DNA from: Clostridiales bacterium
GTDB taxonomy: Bacteria; Bacillota_A; Clostridia; Saccharofermentanales; Saccharofermentanaceae
Assembly: GCA_017537905.1 (NCBI GenBank)
Contig: JAFYJX010000077.1
Span: 33,358 to 97,357 of the forward strand
DNA: 64,000 nt
Direction: 5' to 3'
The notes under the pieces are model-generated. The model ran no database searches. It worked only from the letters and a program-made list of their open reading frames with translations, and had not been told where the DNA came from. This document shows, in pieces, positions 35,546-43,695 of the stretch; the first letter of the stretch is position 1; each line of letters opens with the position of its first letter. The position numbers and the translations under genes are program-made.

Positions 35546-36718
35546 TCAGATTCTTGCTACGCCTGTATCACGGGCTGCCTGAGCGACAGCAGCAGCAACA
35601 GCCTTACCTACTCTTGCGTCGAACGCATCAGGAAGGATGTAATCAGGGTTAAGCTCAGCATCAGAAACGATGCCTGCGATAGCGTTAGCTGCAGCGATCT
35701 TCATCTCGTCATTGATATCAGAAGCTCTTACATCGAGAGCGCCACGGAAGATACCCGGGAATGCGAGAACGTTGTTAACCTGGTTCGGGAAGTCAGATCT
35801 GCCTGTTGCCATAACTGCAACGCCAGCCTTCTTTGCTTCATCAGGAAGGATCTCAGGTACAGGGTTAGCGCAAGCGAAAACAACCGGATCCTTAGCCATT
35901 GTAGCAACCATGTCAGCTGTGAGAACGCCGGGAGCGGAAACGCCGATGAATACGTCAGCGCCAACGATTACGTCAGCAAGAGAACCTGCCTTCTTCTCAG
36001 GATTTGTGATCTTAGCCATCTCTTCCTTAGCAGGATTGAGGCCTTCTCTTCCCTCGTAGATAGCGCCCTTACGGTCGCAGAGGATAACATTCTTAAGGCC
36101 TCTGGAGATCAAGAGCTTTGTGATAGCTGTAGCAGCAGCGCCTGCGCCGTTAACTACAACGTGGATATCTTCCATCTTCTTGCCTACGATCTTAAGAGCA
36201 TTTGTAAGACCTGCAAGAGTGATAACAGCTGTACCGTGCTGGTCATCGTGGAAGATCGGGATGTCACATCTCTCCTTAAGCTTCTTCTCGATCTCAAAGC
36301 ATCTCGGAGCTGAGATGTCCTCGAGGTTTACGCCGCCGAAAGAACCTGCGAGAAGTGCAACTGTGTTAACGATCTCGTCAACATCCTTGGAACGGATGCA
36401 GAGAGGGAAAGCATCAACGTCACCGAAAGCCTTGAAAAGAGCGCACTTACCTTCCATAACAGGCATACCTGCCTCAGGTCCGATATCGCCCAAGCCTAAA
36501 ACTGCTGTACCGTCTGTAACAACAGCAACGAGATTGTGTCTTCTTGTGTATTTGTAAGAGAGGTCAACATCCTTCTGGATCTCAAGACAAGGAGCTGCAA
36601 CACCAGGTGTGTAAGCGATTGCGAGTTCTTCCTTAGAACCTACGGGAGCAGTAGCAATAACTTCGATCTTACCTGCCCACTCTTCATGCATCTTAATAGC
36701 TTTCTCATTAACGTCCAT
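35546..36718 (-). CDS. NAD(P)-dependent malic enzyme, short form
   Basis: Oxidatively decarboxylates malate to pyruvate, linking dicarboxylate and pyruvate pools. The 390-aa protein is the short bacterial type. Visible motifs are YTPGVAAPCLEI (malate site), VVTDGTAVLGLGDIG, the metal-binding FHDDQHGTAVI, and the Rossmann motif VVNGAGAAATAI (about 190-200). The second acidic and asparagine contacts are in ACANPVPEILPDE and ATGRSDFPNQVNN. GGAGG precedes the ATG. It is transcribed from its own promoter (-35 at 36777-36782, -10 at 36754-36759) and ends in a terminator. Cofactor preference cannot be read reliably from the sequence. Confidence 0.94.
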   Translation of the reverse strand: MDVNEKAIKMHEEWAGKIEVIATAPVGSKEELAIAYTPGVAAPCLEIQKDVDLSYKYTRRHNLVAVVTDGTAVLGLGDIGPEAGMPVMEGKCALFKAFGDVDAFPLCIRSKDVDEIVNTVALLAGSFGGVNLEDISAPRCFEIEKKLKERCDIPIFHDDQHGTAVITLAGLTNALKIVGKKMEDIHVVVNGAGAAATAITKLLISRGLKNVILCDRKGAIYEGREGLNPAKEEMAKITNPEKKAGSLADVIVGADVFIGVSAPGVLTADMVATMAKDPVVFACANPVPEILPDEAKKAGVAVMATGRSDFPNQVNNVLAFPGIFRGALDVRASDINDEMKIAAANAIAGIVSDAELNPDYILPDAFDARVGKAVAAAVAQAARDTGVARI

Positions 36719-36753
36719 ACTTATGAACCTCCGTTTTTATTCTTAACGCAATA

Positions 36754-36782
36754 ATAATAAATATAAATATAGGCAAAAACAA
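36754..36782 (-). promoter_or_regulatory. Malic enzyme promoter
   Basis: On the minus strand TTGTTT (36782-36777), a 17-base spacer and TATTAT (36759-36754), 35 bases before the ATG. Upstream lies an imperfectly centred inverted repeat, CAAAACG (36808-36814) with CGTTTTG (36828-36834), which may be an operator or a weak terminator for the upstream membrane protein gene. Confidence 0.5.
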
Positions 36783-36863
36783 TCTCGGGTATATAAGATT
36801 TTTTATCCAAAACGGTCTATTTATTGTCGTTTTGAACAGTAAACATGAAACGAAGACTATGCT

Positions 36864-37700
36864 TCAGATCGCGAAAGGTCTCTTTCCGCCCTTGATCGGG
36901 AAATCCTTCATGGTGCAGTAAGCCATTCCGGCGAGCCTTGCAAACGCGAGCCAGATCCATGTCGTAATGGCCGCATCAAGTATATAAAACGCCGTCAAAG
37001 AGATATTTGCGATCAACGGAACCGTAAAATCAACTATAAGAATGGCAAAAAGGATAATGCCTATGCTTCTCATATTGATGAAATAATACTTACGTGAGAG
37101 CCTGACGGCATATGGGAGCGAACTGAAAAAGCCTGCATCGCCTGACAGATATGCTACAGGAGCCGTAAATACGAACGGCAGGCCGATTATCGCAATGAAC
37201 ATAAAATAGAAAGTGATAAGGATAAACGGCATTGATATGAGCGTCGAAAACAGCATTATCAGGACCAGTCTCAAGAAAAGCTCGGAAACCTTAATGGGCT
37301 TATCCGGAATGTGCTCTATTGCATAATTCAGGACCTCAGGGTCATCATCCTTAACTGAAGACACCTTCTCTTTTCTGAATTCCCTTACGTAAACAGCTGC
37401 ATAAATATAAGCGCTCGCCAAAAGCAGCAGATAACCGGCACACATAGAAGCTATATAAATAATGTTTCCCGTACTTATCGGGATGGCATTCATCAGGGCA
37501 TTATACTGGTCGGCATCGTACTCAGTAAGGTTATAAACCTCCATAGCCCAGCTCTGGAGAGGGGTAAAATCTGTATCTGCCCATGGATTAAAGTGAATCG
37601 CAGCATTAAGGACAACCGTAATGATGTAAAGTATACGGACTCCCCATCTGTTACCGACATTATCAATGTCGAAAATATTCTTCAAAGCTGCAATAAACAT
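36864..37700 (-). CDS. Six-helix membrane protein, unknown
   Basis: A 278-aa protein with about six hydrophobic helices (near 22-42, 82-110, 152-180, 180-200, 222-245 and 248-268), a charged cytoplasmic loop (VREFRKEKVSSVKDDDPEVL, about 120-140) and a basic C-terminus. The general plan resembles glycerophosphodiester-phosphodiesterase membrane domains and DUF975-like proteins, but I cannot assign a family. GAGG lies seven bases before the ATG. It is a single minus-strand gene between malic enzyme and the divergent glutamine synthetase gene. Confidence 0.75.
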   Translation of the reverse strand: MFIAALKNIFDIDNVGNRWGVRILYIITVVLNAAIHFNPWADTDFTPLQSWAMEVYNLTEYDADQYNALMNAIPISTGNIIYIASMCAGYLLLLASAYIYAAVYVREFRKEKVSSVKDDDPEVLNYAIEHIPDKPIKVSELFLRLVLIMLFSTLISMPFILITFYFMFIAIIGLPFVFTAPVAYLSGDAGFFSSLPYAVRLSRKYYFINMRSIGIILFAILIVDFTVPLIANISLTAFYILDAAITTWIWLAFARLAGMAYCTMKDFPIKGGKRPFAI

Positions 37701-37780
37701 TCATTTACCTCAATTTGTCTGCTATCGATATATTACGCAAAACGAGCAGATTTTGAAAGATAAAACACAAAATTGAATCA

Positions 37781-37814
37781 ACTTTTACTCAAAAAGTAAT
37801 ACTTGTGATACAAT
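37781..37814 (+). promoter_or_regulatory. Glutamine synthetase promoter with inverted repeat
   Basis: TGA-TACAAT (37806-37814) forms an extended -10 element 33 bases before the ATG. An inverted repeat, ACTTTT (37781-37786) with AAAAGT (37792-37797), covers the place where a -35 would lie and could be an operator. It does not match the GlnR consensus TGTNA-N7-TNACA. Confidence 0.5.
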
Positions 37815-37847
37815 CTCCCTATTATATTTTTAGAAGGTCGTATACAT

Positions 37848-39758
37848 ATGATTGATTTTCATGTAATACCTGATTTATTGTACGTTATCCCTGCAGCAAA
37901 CCATTCTGCACAGGATATCAGGAACATCCTCAGCGCTCACCCAGAAGTCAAGTTCGTTTCTCTTGCAGCAGTTGACCTCATGGGCAACGATACTGACGAG
38001 AAGATCCCCTTATCTGACTTCATCGACAATATCGAGAACTATCTGGACGGTAAGGCTGTCCAAACCGACGGTTCATCAGTTGTACTTCCCGGAATCGCCA
38101 CATTAAATGACGGTAAGGTCGACCTCATCCCTGACAGCAAGGTAATCTGGTATATCGACTATAACTACGAGCACATAGATTTTGAGACAGGAAAGCCCGT
38201 TGGTACTCTCCGTATCCCCTCTTTCCTTAAGCATAACAACGACGCAGTATGCTCCAGATCGATCCTCCGTAAGAGCACGGAATATTTCGAGAAGACTGTT
38301 AAAGAAAGATTCCTGAACGATCCCGCTTTATGCGCAGATTACGGATTTACACCTGACGAGCTCGACCACATCACCACGATCACTGCTACAGAGCTCGAAT
38401 TCTGGGTAAATTCACCTGACGAGATCATCAGCACCGAACAGCTCTCTATCTCGCAGGAACTTAAGGAATCTTACTGGAAGCGCACAAAGGGCGTAGTAAG
38501 AACAGCATTAGAGCAGGTAATTCTACTTCTCGGCAACTACGGCTTCAATCCTGAGATGGGACACAAGGAAGTCGGCGGCGTTAAGGCTTCTCTTAACTCT
38601 TCCGGCCAGTTCCACTTCATCATGGAGCAGCTCGAAGTTGACTGGAAGTATTCAGATGCTCTCCAGGGTGCTGACTATGAGCTTATCGCGAGGATCCTTA
38701 TCAAGGAGATCTTCAGACTCCACGGTCTTGATGTAAGCTTCAATGCAAAGCCCCTTCCCGGAGTTGCAGGTTCTGGTGAACATACACACGTTAATGCTGT
38801 TGCTTACCTTAAGAGCGGCAAGAAGATCAACCTCTTCGCTCCCGAAGATACAACGGTTGATTTCTTGAGCAGATTCGGCTGGGGCTGCCTTATGGGCATC
38901 ATGAAGCATTACAGCAATGTTATCAATCCTTTCGTATCTGCTACTACGGATGCCTTCGAGCGTCTCACACCCGGATTCGAGGCTCCTACACATTCAGTAG
39001 CTTCCATCGGTAAGGATGTACTCACACCTTCAAGAAACAGATCCGTTCTTTTAGGTCTTGTAAGAAGCGAAGACACAAAGTATGCAACCAGATTCGAGCT
39101 CCGCGCTCCGAACCCTCATACAAATACATATCTCTGCCTTGCCTCCGTATATCAGGCTATGCTCGACGGTATCGCATATGCAATCGATTCCGGCAAGGAC
39201 TCAAAAGCTCTTGAAGCTGAATTTATCAAGCCTTACGGCGAACCGAGCGATTATCTTGAGAAAGACAGACTCTACCGCTGTGAAGACGATATTTTCGAGG
39301 ACATGGATTCCAATGAGCGTGACAGACTCTTCGGCACTCCTGCCGCTACTGTTTACGAGTCACTCTCTACCCTCAAGGATTCCGGCGTAGCTGAGATCCT
39401 CTGCAGAGGCAATGTTTTCGATGACCAGCTCCTCAATTCCTACTATCAGGCAATGCTCGTACGCTGGGAGATGGAACTCATGGAGAAGATCATTCCTGCT
39501 AACCTCTCTCTTATCAGAAGCATCACGAGAACTGATGACGGCACTGTAAGCTACGACGAGAAGCTCTGGAACGACATCGAAGATCTCAAGCTCCTCCTCG
39601 CTAAGGACACTGACGTTCAGGATTCGATATTCACCAGAGTCAAGAATGCCGTTAAGGCCGGCGACTGGGAGAAGACTTCCGAATACCAGCGCGCAATGAA
39701 GAACGCAATGAACGAGCTTAAGAACAAATACAAGATCTATTGCGAGAACCAGATCTAA
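37848..39758 (+). CDS. glnA: Large glutamine synthetase
   Basis: Makes glutamine from glutamate, ammonia and ATP. At 636 aa it is much longer than GS type I (about 470) and shorter than type III (about 700); similar long forms occur in Clostridia. Core motifs can be traced: the N-terminal beta-grasp segment with TDGSSVVLPG (about 75-85), ATELEFW (metal-binding glutamate), MGHKEVGGVKAS, KPLPGVAGSGEHTHVNA (about 300-318, ATP/metal loop), and SRNRSVLLGL...RFELRAPNPHTN (about 385-430). A C-terminal extension of about 170 residues is largely helical. The adenylylation site of type I enzymes was not recognised. It is a monocistronic gene with its own promoter and terminator. Confidence 0.85.
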   Translation: MIDFHVIPDLLYVIPAANHSAQDIRNILSAHPEVKFVSLAAVDLMGNDTDEKIPLSDFIDNIENYLDGKAVQTDGSSVVLPGIATLNDGKVDLIPDSKVIWYIDYNYEHIDFETGKPVGTLRIPSFLKHNNDAVCSRSILRKSTEYFEKTVKERFLNDPALCADYGFTPDELDHITTITATELEFWVNSPDEIISTEQLSISQELKESYWKRTKGVVRTALEQVILLLGNYGFNPEMGHKEVGGVKASLNSSGQFHFIMEQLEVDWKYSDALQGADYELIARILIKEIFRLHGLDVSFNAKPLPGVAGSGEHTHVNAVAYLKSGKKINLFAPEDTTVDFLSRFGWGCLMGIMKHYSNVINPFVSATTDAFERLTPGFEAPTHSVASIGKDVLTPSRNRSVLLGLVRSEDTKYATRFELRAPNPHTNTYLCLASVYQAMLDGIAYAIDSGKDSKALEAEFIKPYGEPSDYLEKDRLYRCEDDIFEDMDSNERDRLFGTPAATVYESLSTLKDSGVAEILCRGNVFDDQLLNSYYQAMLVRWEMELMEKIIPANLSLIRSITRTDDGTVSYDEKLWNDIEDLKLLLAKDTDVQDSIFTRVKNAVKAGDWEKTSEYQRAMKNAMNELKNKYKIYCENQI

Positions 39759-39783
39759 AGAAACAAAAAACTTATATATAAAG

Positions 39784-39818
39784 AGCCTGCAGCATTTTAC
39801 TGCAGGCTTTATATTTTG
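39784..39818 (+). terminator. Glutamine synthetase terminator
   Basis: A 9-bp stem, AGCCTGCAG (39784-39792) with CTGCAGGCT (39800-39808), a seven-base loop, then TTTATATTTT on the plus strand. It lies 26 bases after the stop. Confidence 0.85.
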
Positions 39819-39830
39819 CTGTTCTTAAAC

Positions 39831-39880
39831 AAAGTGAAGGGGCTGCCCCATAGAGACAACCCCTTCTTACCCGGTCGGGT
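39831..39880 (-). terminator. Probable aquaporin terminator
   Basis: A GAAGGGG (39836-39842) and CCCCTTC (39860-39866) stem, with further internal GGGG/CCCC pairing. On the minus strand it is followed by ACTTTGTTT, a weak T-tract. It lies about 40 bases past the aquaporin stop. Formation is plausible but the terminator is not textbook. Confidence 0.45.
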
Positions 39881-39908
39881 TAATAATGAATCAGTAAGGT
39901 ACTACTAA

Positions 39909-40598
39909 TTAATCTTTCTTTGCCATGATCTTATAGATAACAGCTGCTAAAGCTGCACCAACAAAAGGTCCTACGATGAATACCCAGAGGGATGCGAGAG
40001 CATCGCCGCCTGCGAAGATTGCGGGACCGATTGAACGTGCAGGGTTAACTGATGTACCTGTAAGTCCGATACCTAAGATGTGAACCATAACGAGGGAGAA
40101 TCCGATTACAACGCCGCCGAATGAACCGTGGCTGAACTTGGAATCTGTAACTCCGAGGATAACGAGTACGAAGATGAATGTTAAGAGAATCTCAACAAGA
40201 AGGCCTGCAACGATGTTGCCGTTAACGCCGCCTAAGCCGTTAGAACCGAGACCGCCTGTCATATCCTTTACCTGACCTAAGCTGAAAATGATCTTGAGGC
40301 ATGCAGAACCGCAGATGGCGCCCAAAACCTGGCTGACAAGATAGAGGAAGAAATCTGTTACGCTCATTCTGCCGGAGATCAAAACTGCCAATGAGACAGC
40401 CGGATTAATGTGGCAGCCGGAAACATTTCCGACAGTATAAGCCATACCGACAATAACGAGGCCAAAAGCAAAAGCTGTGAGGATATAACCGCAGCCGGAA
40501 GCTGAATCACAGCCAACGAGCATTGCAGTACCACATCCTACCAGTACGAGAGTAAATGTACCGATAAACTCGGCAATACACTTTTTGAACGAGTCCAT
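39909..40598 (-). CDS. aqpZ: Aquaporin (AqpZ-like MIP channel)
   Basis: A 229-aa membrane channel with six helices and both NPA boxes: SGCHINPAVSLA (about 65-76) and GTSVNPARSIGPAIF (about 180-195). The His in VHILGIGLTG and the Arg after the second NPA match the narrow AqpZ selectivity filter, in contrast with the wider glycerol facilitators, so water is the likely main substrate. It is 50 bases after purM on the same strand. Its ribosome binding site (GCAGGTG) lies in the second arm of a possible hairpin, which could affect translation. Confidence 0.93.
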   Translation of the reverse strand: MDSFKKCIAEFIGTFTLVLVGCGTAMLVGCDSASGCGYILTAFAFGLVIVGMAYTVGNVSGCHINPAVSLAVLISGRMSVTDFFLYLVSQVLGAICGSACLKIIFSLGQVKDMTGGLGSNGLGGVNGNIVAGLLVEILLTFIFVLVILGVTDSKFSHGSFGGVVIGFSLVMVHILGIGLTGTSVNPARSIGPAIFAGGDALASLWVFIVGPFVGAALAAVIYKIMAKKD

Positions 40599-40604
40599 AT
40601 CAAC

Positions 40605-40630
40605 ACCTGCCTTTAATTATTTGAGCAGGT
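40605..40630 (-). promoter_or_regulatory. Hairpin that can enclose the aquaporin ribosome binding site
   Basis: ACCTGC and GCAGGT (plus-strand 40605-40610 and 40625-40630) can pair with a 14-base loop. The minus-strand GCAGGT is the Shine-Dalgarno sequence of aqpZ, so the hairpin would lower initiation. A related GGCAGG sequence lies just upstream (40635-40645), giving a direct repeat. This is inference from pairing only. Confidence 0.35.
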
Positions 40631-40648
40631 ATTGACGCCTGCCCTTAA

Positions 40649-41824
40649 TTAATTATATACAAACTCTTCGTTATTGCATTTAATTATTACTTCATTTGTG
40701 TTACCGTTTGAAGACTTTTCGACATGACCGATAACCCTTGATTCAATGTTGAAAGATGAAGCAATTTCAATGATCTTCGAAGCAATTGACTCGTCGACAT
40801 AGAACTCGATCCTGTGACCGCAGTTAAATACCTGATAGAGTTCCTTCATAGGAATCTCACCGGATTCATAGATAGCCTGGAAAAGCGGAGGAAGTTCGAA
40901 CATATTGTCCTTGACATATCTGACGCCTGTACCGAAATCACGGCACTTAGCCTGACCGCCGCCTGTGCAGTGGATGATCCCATGGACGTTTTCTCTGTAA
41001 GAAGCCAGAACCTTGGAGATTACAGGAAGGAATGTTCTTGTAGGAGCAAGGATAGCCTCACCTACCGTTACGTCTGCTCCGGGCAGCTTATCGTCAAGTC
41101 TGTACTTGCCGCAGTAAGCCTTGTCTTCACCCAATGTATCGGAGAAGGATTCCTTGTAATTCTCATAATAATACTTGTTAAGGAGCATATGACGGGCTGC
41201 TGTAAGGCCGTTGGAAGACATGCCTGAATTGTACTTGTCCTCATATGTAGCCTGTCCGAAAGAAGCAAGTCCTACGATAACGTTGCCGGGCTTGATATTA
41301 GCAGCATTGATAACATCAGATCTCTTAGCTCTTGCAACGAGTGTGGAGTCAACGATAAGTGTTCTAACGAGGTCTCCGACGTCAGCAGTCTCACCGCCGC
41401 ACATCGTGATGTTGATGCCCTGGGAAGCGAGCTTTGCGATGATCTCATCGTAACCTTCGATAACCTTGGCGATTGCCTTGCCGTCTACTCTGTGAGCGTT
41501 ACGGCCGATAGTGTTAGACAACATAAGGTTCTCTGTAACACCGCAGCAAGCAAGGTCATCTGTATTCATTACGAGCGAATCCTGGGCCAGGCCCTTGAAC
41601 CAGTCGTAATTGCCGGTTTCCTTATACATGAGGTAAGCAACGGAAGATTTTGTTCCTGCACCGTCAGCGTGAATAGCCGTACAGTATTCGGGATCACCTG
41701 CAAGGTCTTCAATAAGCTTGCAGAAAGCACCCGGGAAAACACCCTTTGACTGGTTCTTGACTGCTGCCTTTACATCATCCTTTGTGGGTGAAACGCCTCT
41801 GGACAAATAAGATTCTGCTGACAT
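40649..41824 (-). CDS. purM: PurM-type phosphoribosylformylglycinamidine cyclo-ligase, Bacteroidota-like form
   Basis: PurM makes aminoimidazole ribotide in purine synthesis. At 391 aa this protein is about 45 residues longer than the usual Firmicutes PurM (about 345). The sequence, with YLSRGVSPTKDDVKAAVKNQ at the start, CTAIHADGAGTKSSVAYLMY, TMCGGETADVGDLVRT and FGQATYEDKYNSGMSSNGLT, resembles the long PurM of Bacteroidota as I remember it. ATP and substrate-binding motifs are complete. GGAGG precedes the ATG. It lies only about 45 bases downstream of the RNase P RNA on the same strand and away from any other pur gene in view, which with the divergent form suggests horizontal acquisition. 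Confidence 0.88.
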   Translation of the reverse strand: MSAESYLSRGVSPTKDDVKAAVKNQSKGVFPGAFCKLIEDLAGDPEYCTAIHADGAGTKSSVAYLMYKETGNYDWFKGLAQDSLVMNTDDLACCGVTENLMLSNTIGRNAHRVDGKAIAKVIEGYDEIIAKLASQGINITMCGGETADVGDLVRTLIVDSTLVARAKRSDVINAANIKPGNVIVGLASFGQATYEDKYNSGMSSNGLTAARHMLLNKYYYENYKESFSDTLGEDKAYCGKYRLDDKLPGADVTVGEAILAPTRTFLPVISKVLASYRENVHGIIHCTGGGQAKCRDFGTGVRYVKDNMFELPPLFQAIYESGEIPMKELYQVFNCGHRIEFYVDESIASKIIEIASSFNIESRVIGHVEKSSNGNTNEVIIKCNNEEFVYN

Positions 41825-41868
41825 TGCTTATATCCTCCATTTAATTAAATGCTTTGTTAACGTTTTCC

Positions 41869-42208
41869 GTGCAGACCGGTAAGCCGGGTTCTGTATGTGA
41901 CGATCATCTATCTAGACGTAATATCTCTAAAACGTTCAAGCCGTCTCCTAAGGCTCGCGGACCACGATATGCCTTTCCACGACGTTGCTCCAGGTGGGGT
42001 TTACAAGGCCGATATGTCTCCACATCGCCGGTGAGCTCTTACCTCGCCTTTTCATCCTTACCCTTTCGGGCGGTTTTCTTTTCTGTTGCACTTTCCTTAA
42101 AGTTGCCTTCACCGGGAACTGCCCGGCACCCTGTCCTGTGGAGCCCGGACTTTCCTCATGCGCCGTACTTTCGTACTGTTGGCGCCCGCGATCGTCTCGG
42201 CCTGCCCG
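41869..42208 (-). ncRNA. rnpB: RNase P RNA, type A
   Basis: The catalytic RNA of RNase P, which matures tRNA 5' ends. On the minus strand the conserved elements appear in order: GAGGAAAGTCCGGGCTCC (start of P4/CR I), GGTGCCGGGCAGTTCCCGG, AAGGATGAAAAGGCGAGG, GGTAAGAGCTCACCGG (P11-P12), AAACCCCACCTGGAGCAA, AGATAGATGATCGTCAC (CR V) and ACAGAACCCGGCTTACCGG at the 3' end. The ends pair as P1 (GCAGGCCG with CGGTCTGC). The elements fit type A, the ancestral architecture found in Clostridia, not the Bacillus B type. The 5' end is set from the promoter at 42216-42243. Ends are accurate to about five bases. Confidence 0.95.
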
Positions 42209-42215
42209 AAAAACA

Positions 42216-42243
42216 TAATTATTCTATAAATAAACCGTGTCAA
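42216..42243 (-). promoter_or_regulatory. rnpB promoter
   Basis: On the minus strand a perfect TTGACA (42243-42238), a 16-base spacer and TAATTA (42221-42216), placing transcription start near 42208, the expected RNA end. The -35 overlaps the nif3 stop codon. Confidence 0.75.
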
Positions 42244-43013
42244 AGTATAGATGATACTTCGTTGTTATAATTCACAGTAATATCAATACCCGGATACTTT
42301 TCCGAAAGCAGTTTTGCTATCTTGGGCAGATAAGCCTGTTCGGTCGCAGAGTGACCTGCGATGACAGTGTTGATGCCCATCTGTCCGAGTCCGACACATA
42401 CATGATGCTTTATCTCGCCGGAAACAACGGTATCGATACCGTTCTTCAAGATGACATCTACTGATTCCTCATCGAAAGAGCCGCCCTGGAGAAATACCTT
42501 TTTTACGGTATTCTGAGGATCATTTATCGTGATAACGCCGCTGCAGCCGAGATCTGATGCGACCTTCTGGCAATAAGCCTTAAGAGTTACGGGCTCTTCA
42601 GATTCGATCTCATATACAACGCCGCACACAGCTCCGTCCAAATGCTTTGCGTTTGTTACCCCGAGCCGCTCTGCAATAGCGAGATTTCCGAACTCATCAG
42701 TAAGATCGAGATTCGTGTGGCAGCTGATTACAGATATTCCTGATTTTACGAGCTCTACCAATGTTCTTCCGACATAATCGTCCATCGTAAGAGCCTTAAT
42801 GCCGCCGAATATTATCGGGTGATGGGTTACTATGAGGTTTGCCCCGCAGGCTTTGGCAGCCTGGATAGCTTTGCTTGTCAGATCCAGAGATACCAGAATA
42901 GCTGATACTACCTTTTCTCTGTTACCTGCGATAAGTCCAACGTTATCGTAATCAAGTGCGTTTTCCTTGGGAAACACTTCGTTTAAATAAGTCTCAATAT
43001 CATTGACCTGCAT
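42240..43013 (-). CDS. Nif3-like dinuclear metal centre protein (YqfO family)
   Basis: A 257-aa NIF3/YqfO family member, widely conserved, with a dinuclear metal site and no settled function (a GTP cyclohydrolase-like role has been proposed). Metal ligands are visible in IVTHHPIIFGG (about 60-70), VISCHTNLDLTDEFGN (about 92-107) and the C-terminal IAGHSATEQAYL. The order dnaG-(rpoD)-trmK-nif3 is typical of Firmicutes. It overlaps trmK by 14 bases and is followed at once by rnpB. Confidence 0.93.
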   Translation of the reverse strand: MQVNDIETYLNEVFPKENALDYDNVGLIAGNREKVVSAILVSLDLTSKAIQAAKACGANLIVTHHPIIFGGIKALTMDDYVGRTLVELVKSGISVISCHTNLDLTDEFGNLAIAERLGVTNAKHLDGAVCGVVYEIESEEPVTLKAYCQKVASDLGCSGVITINDPQNTVKKVFLQGGSFDEESVDVILKNGIDTVVSGEIKHHVCVGLGQMGINTVIAGHSATEQAYLPKIAKLLSEKYPGIDITVNYNNEVSSIL

Positions 43014-43695
43014 TTTTCTTCCTCTCCTCCAAAGCCGCTTTTACGGTAGGATTACTTCTCTGCCTGATCTCAAAGATCTCATCCAGATGTTCATAATAAG
43101 CTGAAACCATAGGATCGCCATCTTTGAATTTCTTAAGAAGTACCGGGCCGTAGCACGCTTCTTCATCAGTAATAGTAGTACTTATCCCCTTAAAGACTAC
43201 TCTCATACAATTATAGAATATATCCCTGTCATAACAAACACTCTCATCTTCAAAAACAAAACCTGTCTTTGTCAGATATTTTCTTACTATGTCATTGGAC
43301 TTTTGGGGCTGAAGCACAAAAGTAACGTTCTCCAAAACATGATATCCGTTATCTTTCAGCGCTCTTGAAATGATATCGATGATGTTAAGGCCACCTATAC
43401 CGGCCATAACGACAATATCACCCGGCATAAGCGGAACGCCTTTCAGGCCATCAGTGACAAAAACTTCGGAACAGTCTTCGAAACCAGCTTCAATAAGTGC
43501 ATCTTCAGATCTTTGAGCAGGAGCCCTGTGGATCTCAGTGCAGACCGCCTCCTGGGCCAAACCCTCTTCAAGGCATCTGATAGCGAGATAACCGTGATCG
43601 GATCCGACATCAATGACCCTTCCTGCATCAGTATTCTGTCTGGCATATCTTACCTGACCTAATACCATGACAAGCCTTTCTGTCAGTTCCTGCAT
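43000..43695 (-). CDS. trmK: tRNA (adenine-22-N1)-methyltransferase TrmK
   Basis: SAM-dependent enzyme that methylates A22 in the D-stem/loop region of certain tRNAs. The 231-aa protein shows the SAM-binding motif VIDVGSDHGYLAI (about 27-39), MAGIGGLNIIDII and FVLQPQKSNDIVRKYL, all typical of the TrmK (YqfN) family, followed by a C-terminal helical part. Its ATG overlaps the dnaG stop by one base (TGATG), so the two are translationally coupled. rpoD, which usually lies between dnaG and trmK, is absent. Confidence 0.94.
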   Translation of the reverse strand: MQELTERLVMVLGQVRYARQNTDAGRVIDVGSDHGYLAIRCLEEGLAQEAVCTEIHRAPAQRSEDALIEAGFEDCSEVFVTDGLKGVPLMPGDIVVMAGIGGLNIIDIISRALKDNGYHVLENVTFVLQPQKSNDIVRKYLTKTGFVFEDESVCYDRDIFYNCMRVVFKGISTTITDEEACYGPVLLKKFKDGDPMVSAYYEHLDEIFEIRQRSNPTVKAALEERKKNAGQ

